A DNA stretch of 34,834 bases, taken from assembly GCA_017883185.1 (NCBI GenBank), contig JADGOB010000030.1:1-34834 (forward strand). Reading direction: 5' to 3'. Below, piece after piece: positions 7,807 to 17,259 of this stretch. The notes beneath the pieces were generated by a model that worked only from the letters and a program-made list of their open reading frames with translations, did not search any database and was not told the DNA's origin. The position numbers and the translations under genes are program-made. The DNA is from Acidobacteriota bacterium (GTDB lineage Bacteria > Acidobacteriota > Vicinamibacteria > Vicinamibacterales > Fen-181). How positions within the stretch are numbered: the stretch's first letter is position 1; the number at the start of each line of letters is the position of its first letter.

Positions 7807-9573
7807 ATGCACAGTTCAGTGACCGGACTTATTCGCCCCGCTCTTCTTCTCGCACTGCTGACGGCTGGCGCAGGGCTGTATTCCGGCGCCGTGCAGGCGC
7901 CCACCCAGGCGCCAGCCCGGCCCGCCAATGCCGAACTGGCCACGTTCCCATCCGAGTGGACATATCAGCCAGGCGCCAAGGCGCCGACGGCCGACAACGG
8001 GATGGTGGTGTCGAACTGCGCACTCGCCACCGAGGCCGGCGTCGAGATTCTAAAGGCAGGCGGCAACGCGGTGGACGCGGCCGTGGCAGTCGGCTTCGCG
8101 CTTGCCGTCGCCTATCCTGAGGCTGGTAACATCGGCGGCGGCGGGTATGCCGTCGTCCGGCTGGTCAACAAACAGACGACCGCGATCGATTTCCGCGAGA
8201 TGGCCCCGGCCAGCGCGTCGCGCAACATGTTCGTGAACGCGAACGGCAAGGTGACCGACCAGAGCCTGATCGGCCACCGGGCGTCGGGGGTGCCGGGCAG
8301 CGTGGCCGGGCTGCTCGCGCTTCTCGACAAGCATGGCACGCTGCCCCGCGCGAAGGTGATGGCGCCTGCCATCCGGCTGGCCCGCGACGGCTTCCCAGTC
8401 GATGCCATCTTCCGCGCCTCGATCGCGCAGAACGCCGAGCTCATCAAGAAGTTTGCCGGGCGCACGCTGTTCCTGCCCGACGGCCGGCCGCCGGCCATCG
8501 GCAGCCCGTTCGTCCAGGCCGACCTCGCCCGTACCCTTCAGCGGATCGCGGACCAGGGGCCAGACGGCTTCTACCGTGGACCGGTGGCCGACGCCGTTGT
8601 GGCCGAGATGCAACGGGGCGGCGGTACGATCGCAGCGGCGGACCTGGCGTCGTACGCGCCAGCGTGGCGCACGCCGCTGGTCGGCAGCTACCGCGGCCAC
8701 CAGTTGGTCGCGATGCCCCCCTCCTCGTCGGGCGGCATCACCGTGCTCGAGACGCTCAACATCCTCGAGGCCTGGCACGACCTGCCACCGTGGAACAGCC
8801 CCCGCGCGCTGCACCGGCTCGCCAGCGCGTTCCAGCGCGCCTTCGTCGATCGGAATGGCACGCTCGGCGACCCGGCCTTCGTCCAGATGCCGCTCGATCG
8901 GTTGATGAGCAAGGAATACGCACGGTCACTGCAGGCACAGATCGTGGACGGAAAGGCGGCGCCCACCTCGACTCTGCGGCCGGCGGCCCGCGAAGGCACC
9001 GACACCACTCACTACTGTGTCGTCGATCGCGCGGGGAACGCGGTCGCGATCACGACGACGGACAACAGCCTCTACGGCTCCGGCGTCTGGGTGCCGGGCG
9101 CGGGATTCTTCCTCAACAACGAGATGGACGATTTCGCGGTGCAGCCGGGCACGCCAAACCAGTTCGGCCTCGTCCAGGGAGAAGCCAACGCGGTGGCGGC
9201 CGGCAAGCGGATGCTGTCGGCCATGGCGCCGACCATCGTGCTCGACCCGGGAGGCAAGGTCCTGATGGTGATCGGGGGCCGCGGCGGGCCACGGATCATC
9301 ACGGCCGTCGTCCAGGCCATCGTGAACGTCATCGACTACCGCATGCCGCTGGCCGACGCGGTTGGTGCGCCCCGCATCCACGAGCAGGCGATTCCTGATC
9401 TGCTCGAGTACGAAAAGGGCGGCGTGCCAGCCGACGTCGTCGCAGCTCTCGGCGCGATGGGATACAAGATGCAGCCCGGGGCAACCGGTTCGCTCACCGC
9501 GCTCAAACGCACCGCGACCGGCTGGGAAGGACTGTTCGACCCGCGCAAGCACGGGCTGGCCGCAGGCTACTGA
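7807..9573 (+). CDS. ggt: Gamma-glutamyltransferase (Ntn-hydrolase proenzyme)
   Basis: A 588-residue exported GGT. After a signal peptide (LIRPALLLALLTAGAGLYSG) come the large-subunit hallmarks NGMVVSNCALATEAGVEILKAGGNAVDAAVA and GNIGGGGYAVVR. The autoprocessing and catalytic residue is T400 in DTTHYCVVD, followed by the small subunit with NNEMDDF, MLSAMAPTIV and GGRGGPRII. The family hydrolyses or transfers gamma-glutamyl groups from glutathione and gamma-glutamyl peptides outside the cytoplasm. The ATG at 7807 has GGAG seven bases upstream and lies 23 bases after the S9 gene, so the two are very likely co-transcribed. Length and motifs are normal and no damage is seen. Confidence 0.95.
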   Translation: MHSSVTGLIRPALLLALLTAGAGLYSGAVQAPTQAPARPANAELATFPSEWTYQPGAKAPTADNGMVVSNCALATEAGVEILKAGGNAVDAAVAVGFALAVAYPEAGNIGGGGYAVVRLVNKQTTAIDFREMAPASASRNMFVNANGKVTDQSLIGHRASGVPGSVAGLLALLDKHGTLPRAKVMAPAIRLARDGFPVDAIFRASIAQNAELIKKFAGRTLFLPDGRPPAIGSPFVQADLARTLQRIADQGPDGFYRGPVADAVVAEMQRGGGTIAAADLASYAPAWRTPLVGSYRGHQLVAMPPSSSGGITVLETLNILEAWHDLPPWNSPRALHRLASAFQRAFVDRNGTLGDPAFVQMPLDRLMSKEYARSLQAQIVDGKAAPTSTLRPAAREGTDTTHYCVVDRAGNAVAITTTDNSLYGSGVWVPGAGFFLNNEMDDFAVQPGTPNQFGLVQGEANAVAAGKRMLSAMAPTIVLDPGGKVLMVIGGRGGPRIITAVVQAIVNVIDYRMPLADAVGAPRIHEQAIPDLLEYEKGGVPADVVAALGAMGYKMQPGATGSLTALKRTATGWEGLFDPRKHGLAAGY

Positions 9574-9607
9574 CCGCGAACACGCTGCTGATCCGAAGGA
9601 CTGCCGC

Positions 9608-11353
9608 ATGCCCCGAACCCCATCGTCGCGCGACCAGTGCCCCACGACCGGACGCCGCTCGTTCCTGAAGACGATTCCAACCGCGCTGGCGGCCGGCCTG
9701 GCCGGCTCGCGGCTCGACGCGCAGGCGCCGTCGCCTCCCATCGCCGCGATCGACATCGCTGCCCTCAAGGGCGCCGAGCAGGTCGTGGGCGTACAGTTTC
9801 CTGACGCCGAAGAGGCGCAGGCCCTGCCCAACGTCCGCACTAACCGCGGCCACATCGAGGCACTTCGCAACGTCCCCATCGGGACCGATGTCGAGCCTGC
9901 CTTCAGCTTCCGCCCGACGCGGCCGAAGCTGGACGAGAGAACGACCACGCGCGCCTCGCGCAGCGTCCCGCGCACCCCTCGGGGAGCGCTGCCCACCTCG
10001 CCCGACGAACTGGCATTCCTCCCCGCTGTCGAACTCGCGGCGTTCATCCGAACCGGGAAACTCACCTCGGTGGATCTGACCCGGGTCTACCTCGATCGTC
10101 TGAGGCGGTTCGGACCGAAGCTGGAGTGCGTCATCACGCTCACCGAGGACCTGGCGCTGAAGCAGGCAGACGAGGCCGACCGAGAGATCAAGGCTGGCCG
10201 ATATCGCGGGCCGCTCCACGGGATGCCGTGGGGCGTCAAAGATCTGTTTGCCACCAGGGGCATCCGAACCACGTGGGGCGCCAAGCCATACGCACAACAG
10301 GTATTCGATTTCGACGCGACCGCGGTAGAGCGGATGCACGCGGCGGGTGCGGTGCTCGTGGCCAAGCTGACCACCGGCGAGTTGGCGATTGACGACGTGT
10401 GGTTCGGAGGCCAGACGCGAAACCCCTGGAATCTCGCGCGCGGCTCCGGTGGTTCGTCTGCGGGCCCGGCATCGGCAGCAGCGGCCGGTCTGGTGGGCGT
10501 CGCGGTTGGCACTGAAACGGGTGGGTCGATCATGGACCCGGCCAGCAAGTGCGGCGTCGTCGGACTTCGGCCTACCTACGGGCGCATCAGCCGCCACGGG
10601 GCGATGACGCTGCGCTGGACGATGGACAAGGTGGGCGCGATCTGCCGGACGGTTGAGGACTGCGCGGTCGTGTTCGACGCGCTGCGCGGCCCGGATGGCA
10701 AGGACGACACCGTGGTGGACGCACCCCACGTGCTCGACGAGCACGCGGGACTCGCCGGCATGCGCGTCGGCTATATCGAGCGCGAGTTCCGCCAGACGTC
10801 CGAAGACGCGAGCGCGGACGAGAAGAAGCAGTGGCCGGCGTATCAGCGCCTGCTGGACGATGCGCTGGATCTCTTTCGCAAGGCCGGCGTGGTCCTCCAG
10901 CCGATCGCCCTGCCGGACCTGCCGGCCCGGTCCATCTACGCCCTGCTCAACGCCGAAGCCGGCGCGGCATTCGACGACCTCCTGCGCGCGGGCGGCCACA
11001 ACGACCTGGCCGGGAAGCACCCGGGCGGGCGCGCCAACCAGTTGCGGGCGACCCGGTTCATTCCCGCCGTCGACTACATCCGCGCGCAACGAGTCCGGAC
11101 GCTCCTCGCGCAACAGATGAACGCGCTGATGGCGACCTGCGACGTGTTTCTCGCGCCATCCGACAGCGCGAGTGTCGCGGTGACCAACCTCACCGGCCAC
11201 CCGGCGCTCACGCTGAATGCCGGGTTCGTCGAGGGGATGCCGCGCGGGCTGATGATCACCGGGCGCCTCTACGATGAGGCCACGGTGTTGCGCGTGGGGA
11301 TGGCCTTCCAGCGCGCGACAACCTGGCACGCGATCCACCCGCCGCTGGCCTGA
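9608..11353 (+). CDS. Amidase-signature family hydrolase with Tat signal
   Basis: A 581-residue amidase. The N-terminus has a twin-arginine signal (GRRSFLKTIPTALAAGLAG), so it should be exported folded. About 110 residues of unassigned linker precede the amidase-signature domain. The Ser-cisSer-Lys triad is visible: K211 in MPWGVKDLF, the serine pair in RGSGGSSAGPAS (residues 283-284), and nucleophile S307 in ETGGSIMDPASKCGVVGLRPTYG. Substrates in this family are carboxamides, peptide amides or aryl amides; the real one cannot be read here. ATG 9608 has GAAGGA upstream, 34 bases after ggt, which suggests joint action on peptide-like compounds. A 12-base palindrome CGTGCCGGCACG (11409-11420) lies in the convergent gap to mazF, but without a T-run. 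Confidence 0.92.
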   Translation: MPRTPSSRDQCPTTGRRSFLKTIPTALAAGLAGSRLDAQAPSPPIAAIDIAALKGAEQVVGVQFPDAEEAQALPNVRTNRGHIEALRNVPIGTDVEPAFSFRPTRPKLDERTTTRASRSVPRTPRGALPTSPDELAFLPAVELAAFIRTGKLTSVDLTRVYLDRLRRFGPKLECVITLTEDLALKQADEADREIKAGRYRGPLHGMPWGVKDLFATRGIRTTWGAKPYAQQVFDFDATAVERMHAAGAVLVAKLTTGELAIDDVWFGGQTRNPWNLARGSGGSSAGPASAAAAGLVGVAVGTETGGSIMDPASKCGVVGLRPTYGRISRHGAMTLRWTMDKVGAICRTVEDCAVVFDALRGPDGKDDTVVDAPHVLDEHAGLAGMRVGYIEREFRQTSEDASADEKKQWPAYQRLLDDALDLFRKAGVVLQPIALPDLPARSIYALLNAEAGAAFDDLLRAGGHNDLAGKHPGGRANQLRATRFIPAVDYIRAQRVRTLLAQQMNALMATCDVFLAPSDSASVAVTNLTGHPALTLNAGFVEGMPRGLMITGRLYDEATVLRVGMAFQRATTWHAIHPPLA

Positions 11354-11458
11354 CCAGGCACCCACCGACGTGTCGCACCGTGATCTGGCCGAGCCGGGCG
11401 GCGGACGGCGTGCCGGCACGGCTGACGCCCGTCCCCTGCCAACCTCCGCCGACCGTTG

Positions 11459-11788
11459 TCAGGCGTCACATCCGAGGGCGAACGCAAGAGCCTGACACAC
11501 CTCCCGCATCCGATGCGAGTCGAGGCGTGCGACGCGGCGACCGAGGGCGTCGAGGGATACGGTCACGACATTGTGCAGATTCACCGCGCACGGCTGCTTC
11601 ATGCCCGCCTCGACACCCAGCACCACTTCAGACGGCACGCCCCGGATGGTCGAGGTGAGCGGCGCCACCGTCACCCGCGAGAGGTAGCCCAGCGCGGAGG
11701 AGCGCGTCAGCACGAGAACCGGGCGCTGCTTGTCGGGCGCAGGAAACCGGTGGAGCCTGACGTCTCCACGTTCTACTCTTCCGGCCAC
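11459..11788 (-). CDS. MazF/PemK-like endoribonuclease toxin
   Basis: About 109 residues with the MazF fold pattern: ERGDVRLHRFP at the start, QRPVLVLTR, VTVAPLTSTIRG, SEVVLG, then AVNLHNVVTV and a closing helix (RMREVCQAL). MazF-type toxins cut single-stranded mRNA at short motifs. The frame stays open to a GTG at 11806; the GTG at 11788 is preferred because it follows a G-rich ribosome-binding stretch and leaves the standard N-terminus. It overlaps the antitoxin stop by 16 bases, the usual coupled arrangement with the antitoxin first. The key Arg and Thr/Ser positions (QRP, PLTS) are present, so the toxin looks intact. Confidence 0.87.
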   Translation of the reverse strand: MAGRVERGDVRLHRFPAPDKQRPVLVLTRSSALGYLSRVTVAPLTSTIRGVPSEVVLGVEAGMKQPCAVNLHNVVTVSLDALGRRVARLDSHRMREVCQALAFALGCDA

Positions 11789-12006
11789 GCGGCCACCCCC
11801 TCCCACGGGGCGACATCGTCGCGGCCGTCCGGGCGGCGTCGATAGCCGTCGCGATCACGCGCCTCCCTCTCGAGCAGGTCGAGCCGCTTCAGGTGCTGCT
11901 CGAGTGCGGCACGCACGAGCGCTGAACGGTTGATCTCGAGACGCCGGGCGGCACGGTCGGCGGCCCGCAGCAGCGGCGCGCCGAGCACGACCTGGATGGT
12001 TTCCAT
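11773..12006 (-). CDS. Ribbon-helix-helix antitoxin, MazE/CopG-like
   Basis: A 77-residue protein with an N-terminal ribbon-helix-helix: strand METIQVVLGAPLLR, then helices RAADRAARRLEIN and SALVRAALEQHLKRL. The charged C-terminal tail (LEREARDRDGYRRRPDGRDDVAPWEG) is the expected toxin-binding segment. It precedes and overlaps the MazF-like toxin, so it should neutralise the toxin and bind the shared promoter. A good promoter lies immediately upstream, and the start codon is so close to the -10 box that the mRNA may have almost no leader. Confidence 0.87.
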   Translation of the reverse strand: METIQVVLGAPLLRAADRAARRLEINRSALVRAALEQHLKRLDLLEREARDRDGYRRRPDGRDDVAPWEGVAAWPEE

Positions 12007-12013
12007 GGTGTTG

Positions 12014-12043
12014 AATTTAGTCCACAGTCTGTTCGACAGTCAA
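12014..12043 (-). promoter_or_regulatory. Promoter and candidate operator of the mazEF-like pair
   Basis: On the minus strand TTGACT (12043-12038) is followed after 18 bases by TAAATT (12019-12014), a good sigma-70-type pair. The antitoxin ATG at 12006 begins only 7 bases after the -10 box, so transcription should start at or next to the start codon. Between the boxes a direct repeat, TCCACAGTC (12021-12029) and TCGACAGTC (12033-12041) with a 12-base period, is a likely binding site for the ribbon-helix-helix antitoxin. Confidence 0.65.
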
Positions 12044-12069
12044 GGTGATCCCCGTGGCATCGTCCGGCA

Positions 12070-12155
12070 GGCGGTTTCAACCGCCGGAGACCGTCCCGCC
12101 ACCCGAACTCCGGGGGTCGCTCCGTGGGCTTTGTGTCCTCCGTGGTGATCTGTCG
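12070..12155. repeat. Intergenic palindrome and short direct repeats before the VPS10-like gene
   Basis: A hairpin with perfect 7-base arms, GGCGGTT (12070-12076) and AACCGCC (12079-12085), with a 2-base loop, is followed by two nearby copies of TCCGTGG (in 12120-12145). The stretch 12044-12196 has no convincing gene. It looks like the repetitive intergenic DNA common in such genomes; no terminator T-run is present. Confidence 0.5.
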
Positions 12156-12196
12156 TGGACAGGACCGGCGGCACGGAGGTGAGATACACTGCGGGC

Positions 12197-15157
12197 ATGA
12201 GTTCATCACGCCGCCTCCTCGCCCTCACAGCCGCCATCCTCCTGTTCGCCGGGTTCACCCCGCTCGCGCAACGGGCACCGGTTCCCTCCGCGGCTCCGAA
12301 GGACCTGATGTCGGCCTGCTGCGGCGAACTGCACTACCGGATGATCGGACCGTTCCGGGGCGGGCGCACCAAGGCGGCATCAGGCGTGCCCGACCAGCCG
12401 AACGTGTTCTACGTGGGCGTCTGCAACGGCGGCGTGTGGAAGACGACGGACTACGGTCGCGTCTGGACGCCAGTCTTCGACGACCAGCCGACCGGCTCGA
12501 TTGGCGCGATCGCCGTCGCGCCGTCCGACGCGAATATCATCTACGTCGGCAGTGGCGAAGGGCTGCAGCGCCCGGACCTCTCCACCGGCGACGGCATCTA
12601 CAAATCGACCGATGCCGGCACGACATGGACCCATCTCGGCCTTCGGGACGGCCAGCAGATCCCGCAGATTGCCATCGATCCGAAAAACCCGAACCGCCTG
12701 TGGGTTGCCGTGCTCGGACACCCGTACGGTCCGAATGACGAGCGCGGCATCTTCCGGTCCCTCGATGGCGGCGTCACGTTCCAGAAGGTCCTCTTCAAGG
12801 ACGAGAACACGGGCGGCATCGACGTCGTCGTGGATCCGACGAATGCCGATATCGTCTATGCCGTGCTCTGGGAGGCCAGGCAGGCGCCGTGGGAGAACGG
12901 TGAGTTCAGCGGCCCGGGCAGCGGCCTCTACAAGTCCACCGACGGCGGCAGCACCTGGCGCGGCATCACGGCAGGCCTTCCGACGTTCGAGAAGGACAAC
13001 CTCGGGCGCATCGGCCTGGCCGTCGCCCCAAGCAACCCCCGGCGGGTGTTCGCCACGGTCCAGGCGGACCGCAACGGCGGCCTCTATCGGTCGGACGATG
13101 CCGGAGAGACGTGGACGCGGGTGAACGATGACCCGTTCGTCACCGAGCGCGGTGACGACTTCGCCGAGGTCAAGGTCGATCCGAAGAACCCGGACATCGT
13201 CTACACCGCGAGCATCGTGACTTGGAAGTCGGTGGACGGCGGGAAGACATTCTTGGCGCTGCGAGGCGCTCCGGGCGGCGACGACTATCACCGGCTCTGG
13301 ATCAACCCGAACCACCCCGACGTCATCCTGCTCGCGTCCGATCAGGGCGTGGTCATCACGGTCAACGGCGGCACAACCTGGAGTTCCTGGTACAACCAGC
13401 CGACCGCGCAGTTCTACCACGTCAGCACCGACAATGCGTTTCCGTATCGGGTCTGCGGCGGGCAGCAAGAGAGCGGATCGGCGTGCGTGTCGAGCCGTGG
13501 AGACGACGGGCGGATCACGTTCCGCGACTGGCACCCGGTAGGTGTCGAAGAGTACGGATACGTGGCGCCTGACCCGCTGGACCCGGACATCGTCTACGGC
13601 GGGAAGATCACCCGCTACGATCGCCGCAACGGCATGGTGCAGAACGTCTCGCCGGTGATCCTGCGCGGCGAGGGCAACGACGACCGCGTCATCCGCACCG
13701 AGCCGGTGCTCTTCTCACCGATCGATCCGAAGACATTGTACTTCGCGTCGAACGTCGTGTGGAAGACGACCGACGGCGGCCAGAACTGGACTGCGATCAG
13801 CACCGACCTGACGCGGCCGGACTGGGAGGCGCCGGCAAACGTCGGCAAGTACCGGGGCACGCCGGCCGCGAAGGCGACCAAACGCGGCGTCGTCTATACG
13901 CTGGCGCCGTCGCCGCTCGACATCAACCGGATCTGGGCCGGCACCGATGACGGCCTCATTCACCTGACCACGGACGGTGGGAAGACCTGGGCCAACGTGA
14001 CGCCGCCGGCGGTGACACCGTGGGCCAAGGTCTCGCTGATCGACGCGTCGCATTTCGACGCGAATACCGCCTACGCCGCGGTCAACGCGATCCGCCTCGA
14101 CGACCTGCGGCCCCACATCTACCGCACGCGCGACAGCGGACGGACCTGGACACATGTCACATCGGGCATCCCGGACGGGGGACCCGTCAACGCGGTACGC
14201 GAGGATCCGAAGCGGCGCGGCTTGTTGTTCGCGGGCACCGAGCAGGCGGTCTACGTGTCGTTCGATGATGGCGACCACTGGCAGTCGCTTCGGCTGAACA
14301 TGCCGGCATCGTCCATTCGTGATCTCATGGTGAAGGATGACGACCTGGTGGTCGCCACGCATGGCCGTTCGTTCTGGATCCTGGACGACATCACGCCGCT
14401 GCGCCAGGTGGAGGCCGCGGTGGTTGCAGCCGACGTCCACCTGTACAAGCCGCAGGAGACCTGGCGAGTGCAGTGGAGCAAGTACACGGACACTCCGCTG
14501 CCACCCGACGAACCGGCCGGCCAGAATCCGCCGGACGGCGCGGTCATCAACTACTGGCTCGAGACGGCCGCGTCGGGGCCGGTGGTCATCGAGATCCTGG
14601 ACGGACCCGGCCACGTGGTCCGCCGGTACTCGAGCGCCGACCCCGCGCCCCCGGTGAAGGACGTCGGCAACTGGCCGGCGTACTGGCAGCGTCCGGTCCG
14701 CGTGCCGTCCACCGCCGCGGGGATGCATCGGTTCGTGTGGGACCTGCACGACCCGCCGCCAAAGGCGTTCGACTTCTCCTACCCGATTTCGGCCACGCCG
14801 CGCGACACGGCGGTCGAGCCCAAGGGTCCGTGGGTGATGCCGGGCACGTACTCGGTCCGTCTCACCGTTGGCCGCGTCACTCAGACGCAGAGGTTGGTCG
14901 TGAAGATGGATCCACGGGTGAAGACGCCGCCAGACGACCTCGTCCGGCAGTACATCCTGTCGTCGCAGTTGTATGACGCGATTGGGCGGGTGCACGATGA
15001 GATTCAGCGGGCCGGCGCGCAAACGGCCGCCGCCGAGCCCCTGCGCCGCCTGCACGACCAACTGCTCAGAGTGTACGGCACGGTGCAGGAGGCCGACGTC
15101 GCGCCAACCGTTGCCGTGGTGTCGGCCGCGGAGACGTTGCTGAGACGGGTGAAGTAG
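12197..15157 (+). CDS. Exported VPS10/sortilin-like Asp-box beta-propeller protein
   Basis: A 986-residue protein with a signal peptide (SSSRRLLALTAAILLFAGF) and about eleven Asp-box-like repeats of the form S-x-D-x-G-x-T-W, for example KTTDYGRVW, KSTDAGTTW, KSTDGGSTW, RSDDAGETW, KTTDGGQNW and LTTDGGKTW. This is the layout of the ten-bladed VPS10/sortilin propeller. The C-terminal third has a beta-rich domain ending TYSVRLTVGRVTQTQRLVVKMDPR. Such proteins are abundant in Acidobacteriota and often labelled glycosyl hydrolase, but no sialidase active site is evident; binding of peptides or proteins outside the cell is the safer guess. ATG 12197 is chosen for its signal peptide; an in-frame GTG at 12179 lies inside the GGAGGTG stretch. 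Confidence 0.85.
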   Translation: MSSSRRLLALTAAILLFAGFTPLAQRAPVPSAAPKDLMSACCGELHYRMIGPFRGGRTKAASGVPDQPNVFYVGVCNGGVWKTTDYGRVWTPVFDDQPTGSIGAIAVAPSDANIIYVGSGEGLQRPDLSTGDGIYKSTDAGTTWTHLGLRDGQQIPQIAIDPKNPNRLWVAVLGHPYGPNDERGIFRSLDGGVTFQKVLFKDENTGGIDVVVDPTNADIVYAVLWEARQAPWENGEFSGPGSGLYKSTDGGSTWRGITAGLPTFEKDNLGRIGLAVAPSNPRRVFATVQADRNGGLYRSDDAGETWTRVNDDPFVTERGDDFAEVKVDPKNPDIVYTASIVTWKSVDGGKTFLALRGAPGGDDYHRLWINPNHPDVILLASDQGVVITVNGGTTWSSWYNQPTAQFYHVSTDNAFPYRVCGGQQESGSACVSSRGDDGRITFRDWHPVGVEEYGYVAPDPLDPDIVYGGKITRYDRRNGMVQNVSPVILRGEGNDDRVIRTEPVLFSPIDPKTLYFASNVVWKTTDGGQNWTAISTDLTRPDWEAPANVGKYRGTPAAKATKRGVVYTLAPSPLDINRIWAGTDDGLIHLTTDGGKTWANVTPPAVTPWAKVSLIDASHFDANTAYAAVNAIRLDDLRPHIYRTRDSGRTWTHVTSGIPDGGPVNAVREDPKRRGLLFAGTEQAVYVSFDDGDHWQSLRLNMPASSIRDLMVKDDDLVVATHGRSFWILDDITPLRQVEAAVVAADVHLYKPQETWRVQWSKYTDTPLPPDEPAGQNPPDGAVINYWLETAASGPVVIEILDGPGHVVRRYSSADPAPPVKDVGNWPAYWQRPVRVPSTAAGMHRFVWDLHDPPPKAFDFSYPISATPRDTAVEPKGPWVMPGTYSVRLTVGRVTQTQRLVVKMDPRVKTPPDDLVRQYILSSQLYDAIGRVHDEIQRAGAQTAAAEPLRRLHDQLLRVYGTVQEADVAPTVAVVSAAETLLRRVK

Positions 15158-15198
15158 AACCGGGGCCGCGTCCGGCGGGCCGCGGGCCGAATGTCCCG

Positions 15199-17243
15199 CT
15201 ACTCCGCCCTCAACGCCAGGATTGGATCGACCCTGGTCGCCCGCCGTGCAGGCGCATAGCTGGCGATCACCGCGACGGCAATGAAGGTGATGGAGACAAC
15301 GCCATAGGTCAGCGGGTCCGCTGGCCCCGTATCGAACAGCAAGCTTCGGAGTACTCGCGACACGCCGACGGCTGTCGGAATGCCGACCGCCAGCCCCATC
15401 AGCGTCAGCGAGAGGCCTTGTCGAATCACCATCGCGCGCACGCTGTCGGCGGACGCGCCAAGCGCCATGCGAACACCGAACTCGCGCCGACGCTGCGCCA
15501 CCCCATAGGCCAGCACTCCGTGGATCCCGATCGCCGCGAGCAGGATCCCAAGCACGGCGAACAACCCGAGCAGCACCACAGTGAAGCGGGGCCGGGACAC
15601 CGAGCGCGAGAGTGTCTGACTGAGTGGTTCGACACCAAACACCGCAAGGCCGGGATCCTGATCGTGGATCGCACGACGGACAGCGGCGGACAGCGCCGTC
15701 GGGTCGCCGGTCGACCGCACGAGGAGCACACCGGCGCCGGTCACCGAGGGCGCCTGGGCGAGCGGAACGTACACCGCCAGCGGCGCCGCCGCCGACAGGC
15801 CGCGGAACTTCTCGTTGGCGACAACGCCAACCACGGTCCGCGCGGCCCCCCAGAACCGGATCTGCGATCCGACAGGATCGCGTCCCGGGAAGAATCGTCT
15901 GGCCGCGGTCTCGTTGACGAGCAGAACGGGCGCGGCGCGCGTGCCGTCGCGCTCTTCGAGCAGGCGCCCCCGCACCAGGGCGAGCCCGACGGTCCCGAAG
16001 TACCCTGCGCTCACGCGTCGAACGGCGATCTCTGGCCAGGTCTTCGCCTCGGCCTCGCGGCCGACCACCACGAAAGAATTCGTGAAGCCAGGGTCGAGCG
16101 GGTGTTCGCCGGCCACCGCCGCAGACTCCACACCTGGGAGCCCCCTCGTCCGGCGCAGCACGCCCTGGGTAAAGGCGTGCATCTCGTGAAAGTCCGGCCA
16201 TTTCTTGAAATCAACGGGATACCTCGACGCCGGCAGTTGGTATTCCGCCTTGAGGAGGAAGCCCGCGCGGAAGCCGGGATCCACACCCTGCAGCCGCAAG
16301 TAGCTCCTGAGCAGCAACCCACCAGCCACGAGAAGGACCACTGCGAGCGCGACCTCAGCCACCACGAGCGCGCCGCGTGCGCGCACGTGCGCCCGCCCGG
16401 AGGACGCCCACGCGTCGCCGACGCCTTTGAGGGCGCCCTGCACATCGAGACGCCACGCTTGAAGCGTCGGCACCATTCCGAACACGATGCCGACGATCAG
16501 GGAGATGGCGAGCGTGGCCCCAAGGACACGCACATCGAGCGTGACCGCAGCCACACGAGGAATGTCGGCCGGCGCCATGGCGACGAGGACACGCAAACCC
16601 GCGAATGCCATCAACACGCCAGCCGCCGCGGCCACGAGTGCGAGCACGAGGTTCTCAATCAGGAACTGGCGCGCCACTCGCCACCGGCTTGCACCGAGCG
16701 CGGCCCGCACGCCGACCTCGCGCAACCGGGCAGCACCGCGCGCCAGCAACAGGCTGGCGATGTTCACGCAGGCGACCAGGAGCACGAGCCCGACGGCGCC
16801 GAGGAGCGTGTACAACGCGGGCCTGACCGGACCGAACACCACCTCATCGAGGGGCTCGACAAACACACCCCGATCGGTATTGGACCTTGGGTAGGTCCAT
16901 TCCAGGTCGGCCGCCACCTGTGACAACTCCTGCTGCGCCAGGGCCAGGCCGTCCTTGACGCGTCCCACCTGGAACACCGGGTGGGTGTCTCGGGAAAACG
17001 CCGCCGGGTCAGCCTGCAGGGGTCGTCTGACGCGTGTTCGCGCGGCGCCGTGATGGCAATGTCCCTGGCGAGCCCGAGCCAGAGGCCGAAGACGCCCACC
17101 CTGCCGCGCTCGCGGGCCGCATCGAGCCTCTGCTCCCGGAACACCTGCTCCATTTCGCCGCCGTAGTCGAAGCGGAAGTCGAACGGCAGGAGGCGCACGA
17201 GGGCGCGAAAGAGCCGTGAATGCCGCGTCGGCCTGACCGTCAT
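15199..17243 (-). pseudogene. ADOP-type FtsX/MacB permease, broken by internal deletion and frame change
   Basis: Intact ADOP permeases are about 800-870 residues: a short N-terminal cytoplasmic region and two MacB-like halves. Here ATG 17243 opens the typical N-terminus (RLFRALVRLLPFDFRFDYGGEMEQVFREQR, in part) through ITAPREHASDD. At about 17013-17030 the sequence jumps to PLQADPAAFSRDTHPVFQVG in another frame, a segment normally some 200 residues further on, and continues as family-like sequence to 15199 (GAVGLVLLVACVNIASLLLARGA, SLLFDTGPADPLTYG). The first transmembrane helix and most of the first periplasmic domain are missing. The 592-residue remainder from 16977 could be translated, but has only three helices of the first half and no normal start. 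It follows padR by 16 bases. Confidence 0.8.
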
Positions 17244-17259
17244 CTCACTCTCTCCCGGT

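Noticed and set aside
9503-11419. A 638-codon minus-strand open frame opposite the amidase
   Set aside because: Antisense shadow of a gene with an intact catalytic triad; no ribosome-binding site or motif of its own.
11409-11420. CGTGCCGGCACG palindrome as terminator between amidase and mazF
   Set aside because: The stem is only 6 base pairs with no loop or T-run, so no terminator is claimed.
13715-16201. An 828-codon minus-strand open frame
   Set aside because: It spans the end of the Asp-box gene in antisense and part of the ADOP gene in another frame; composition is Arg/Gly-rich and no family pattern is visible.
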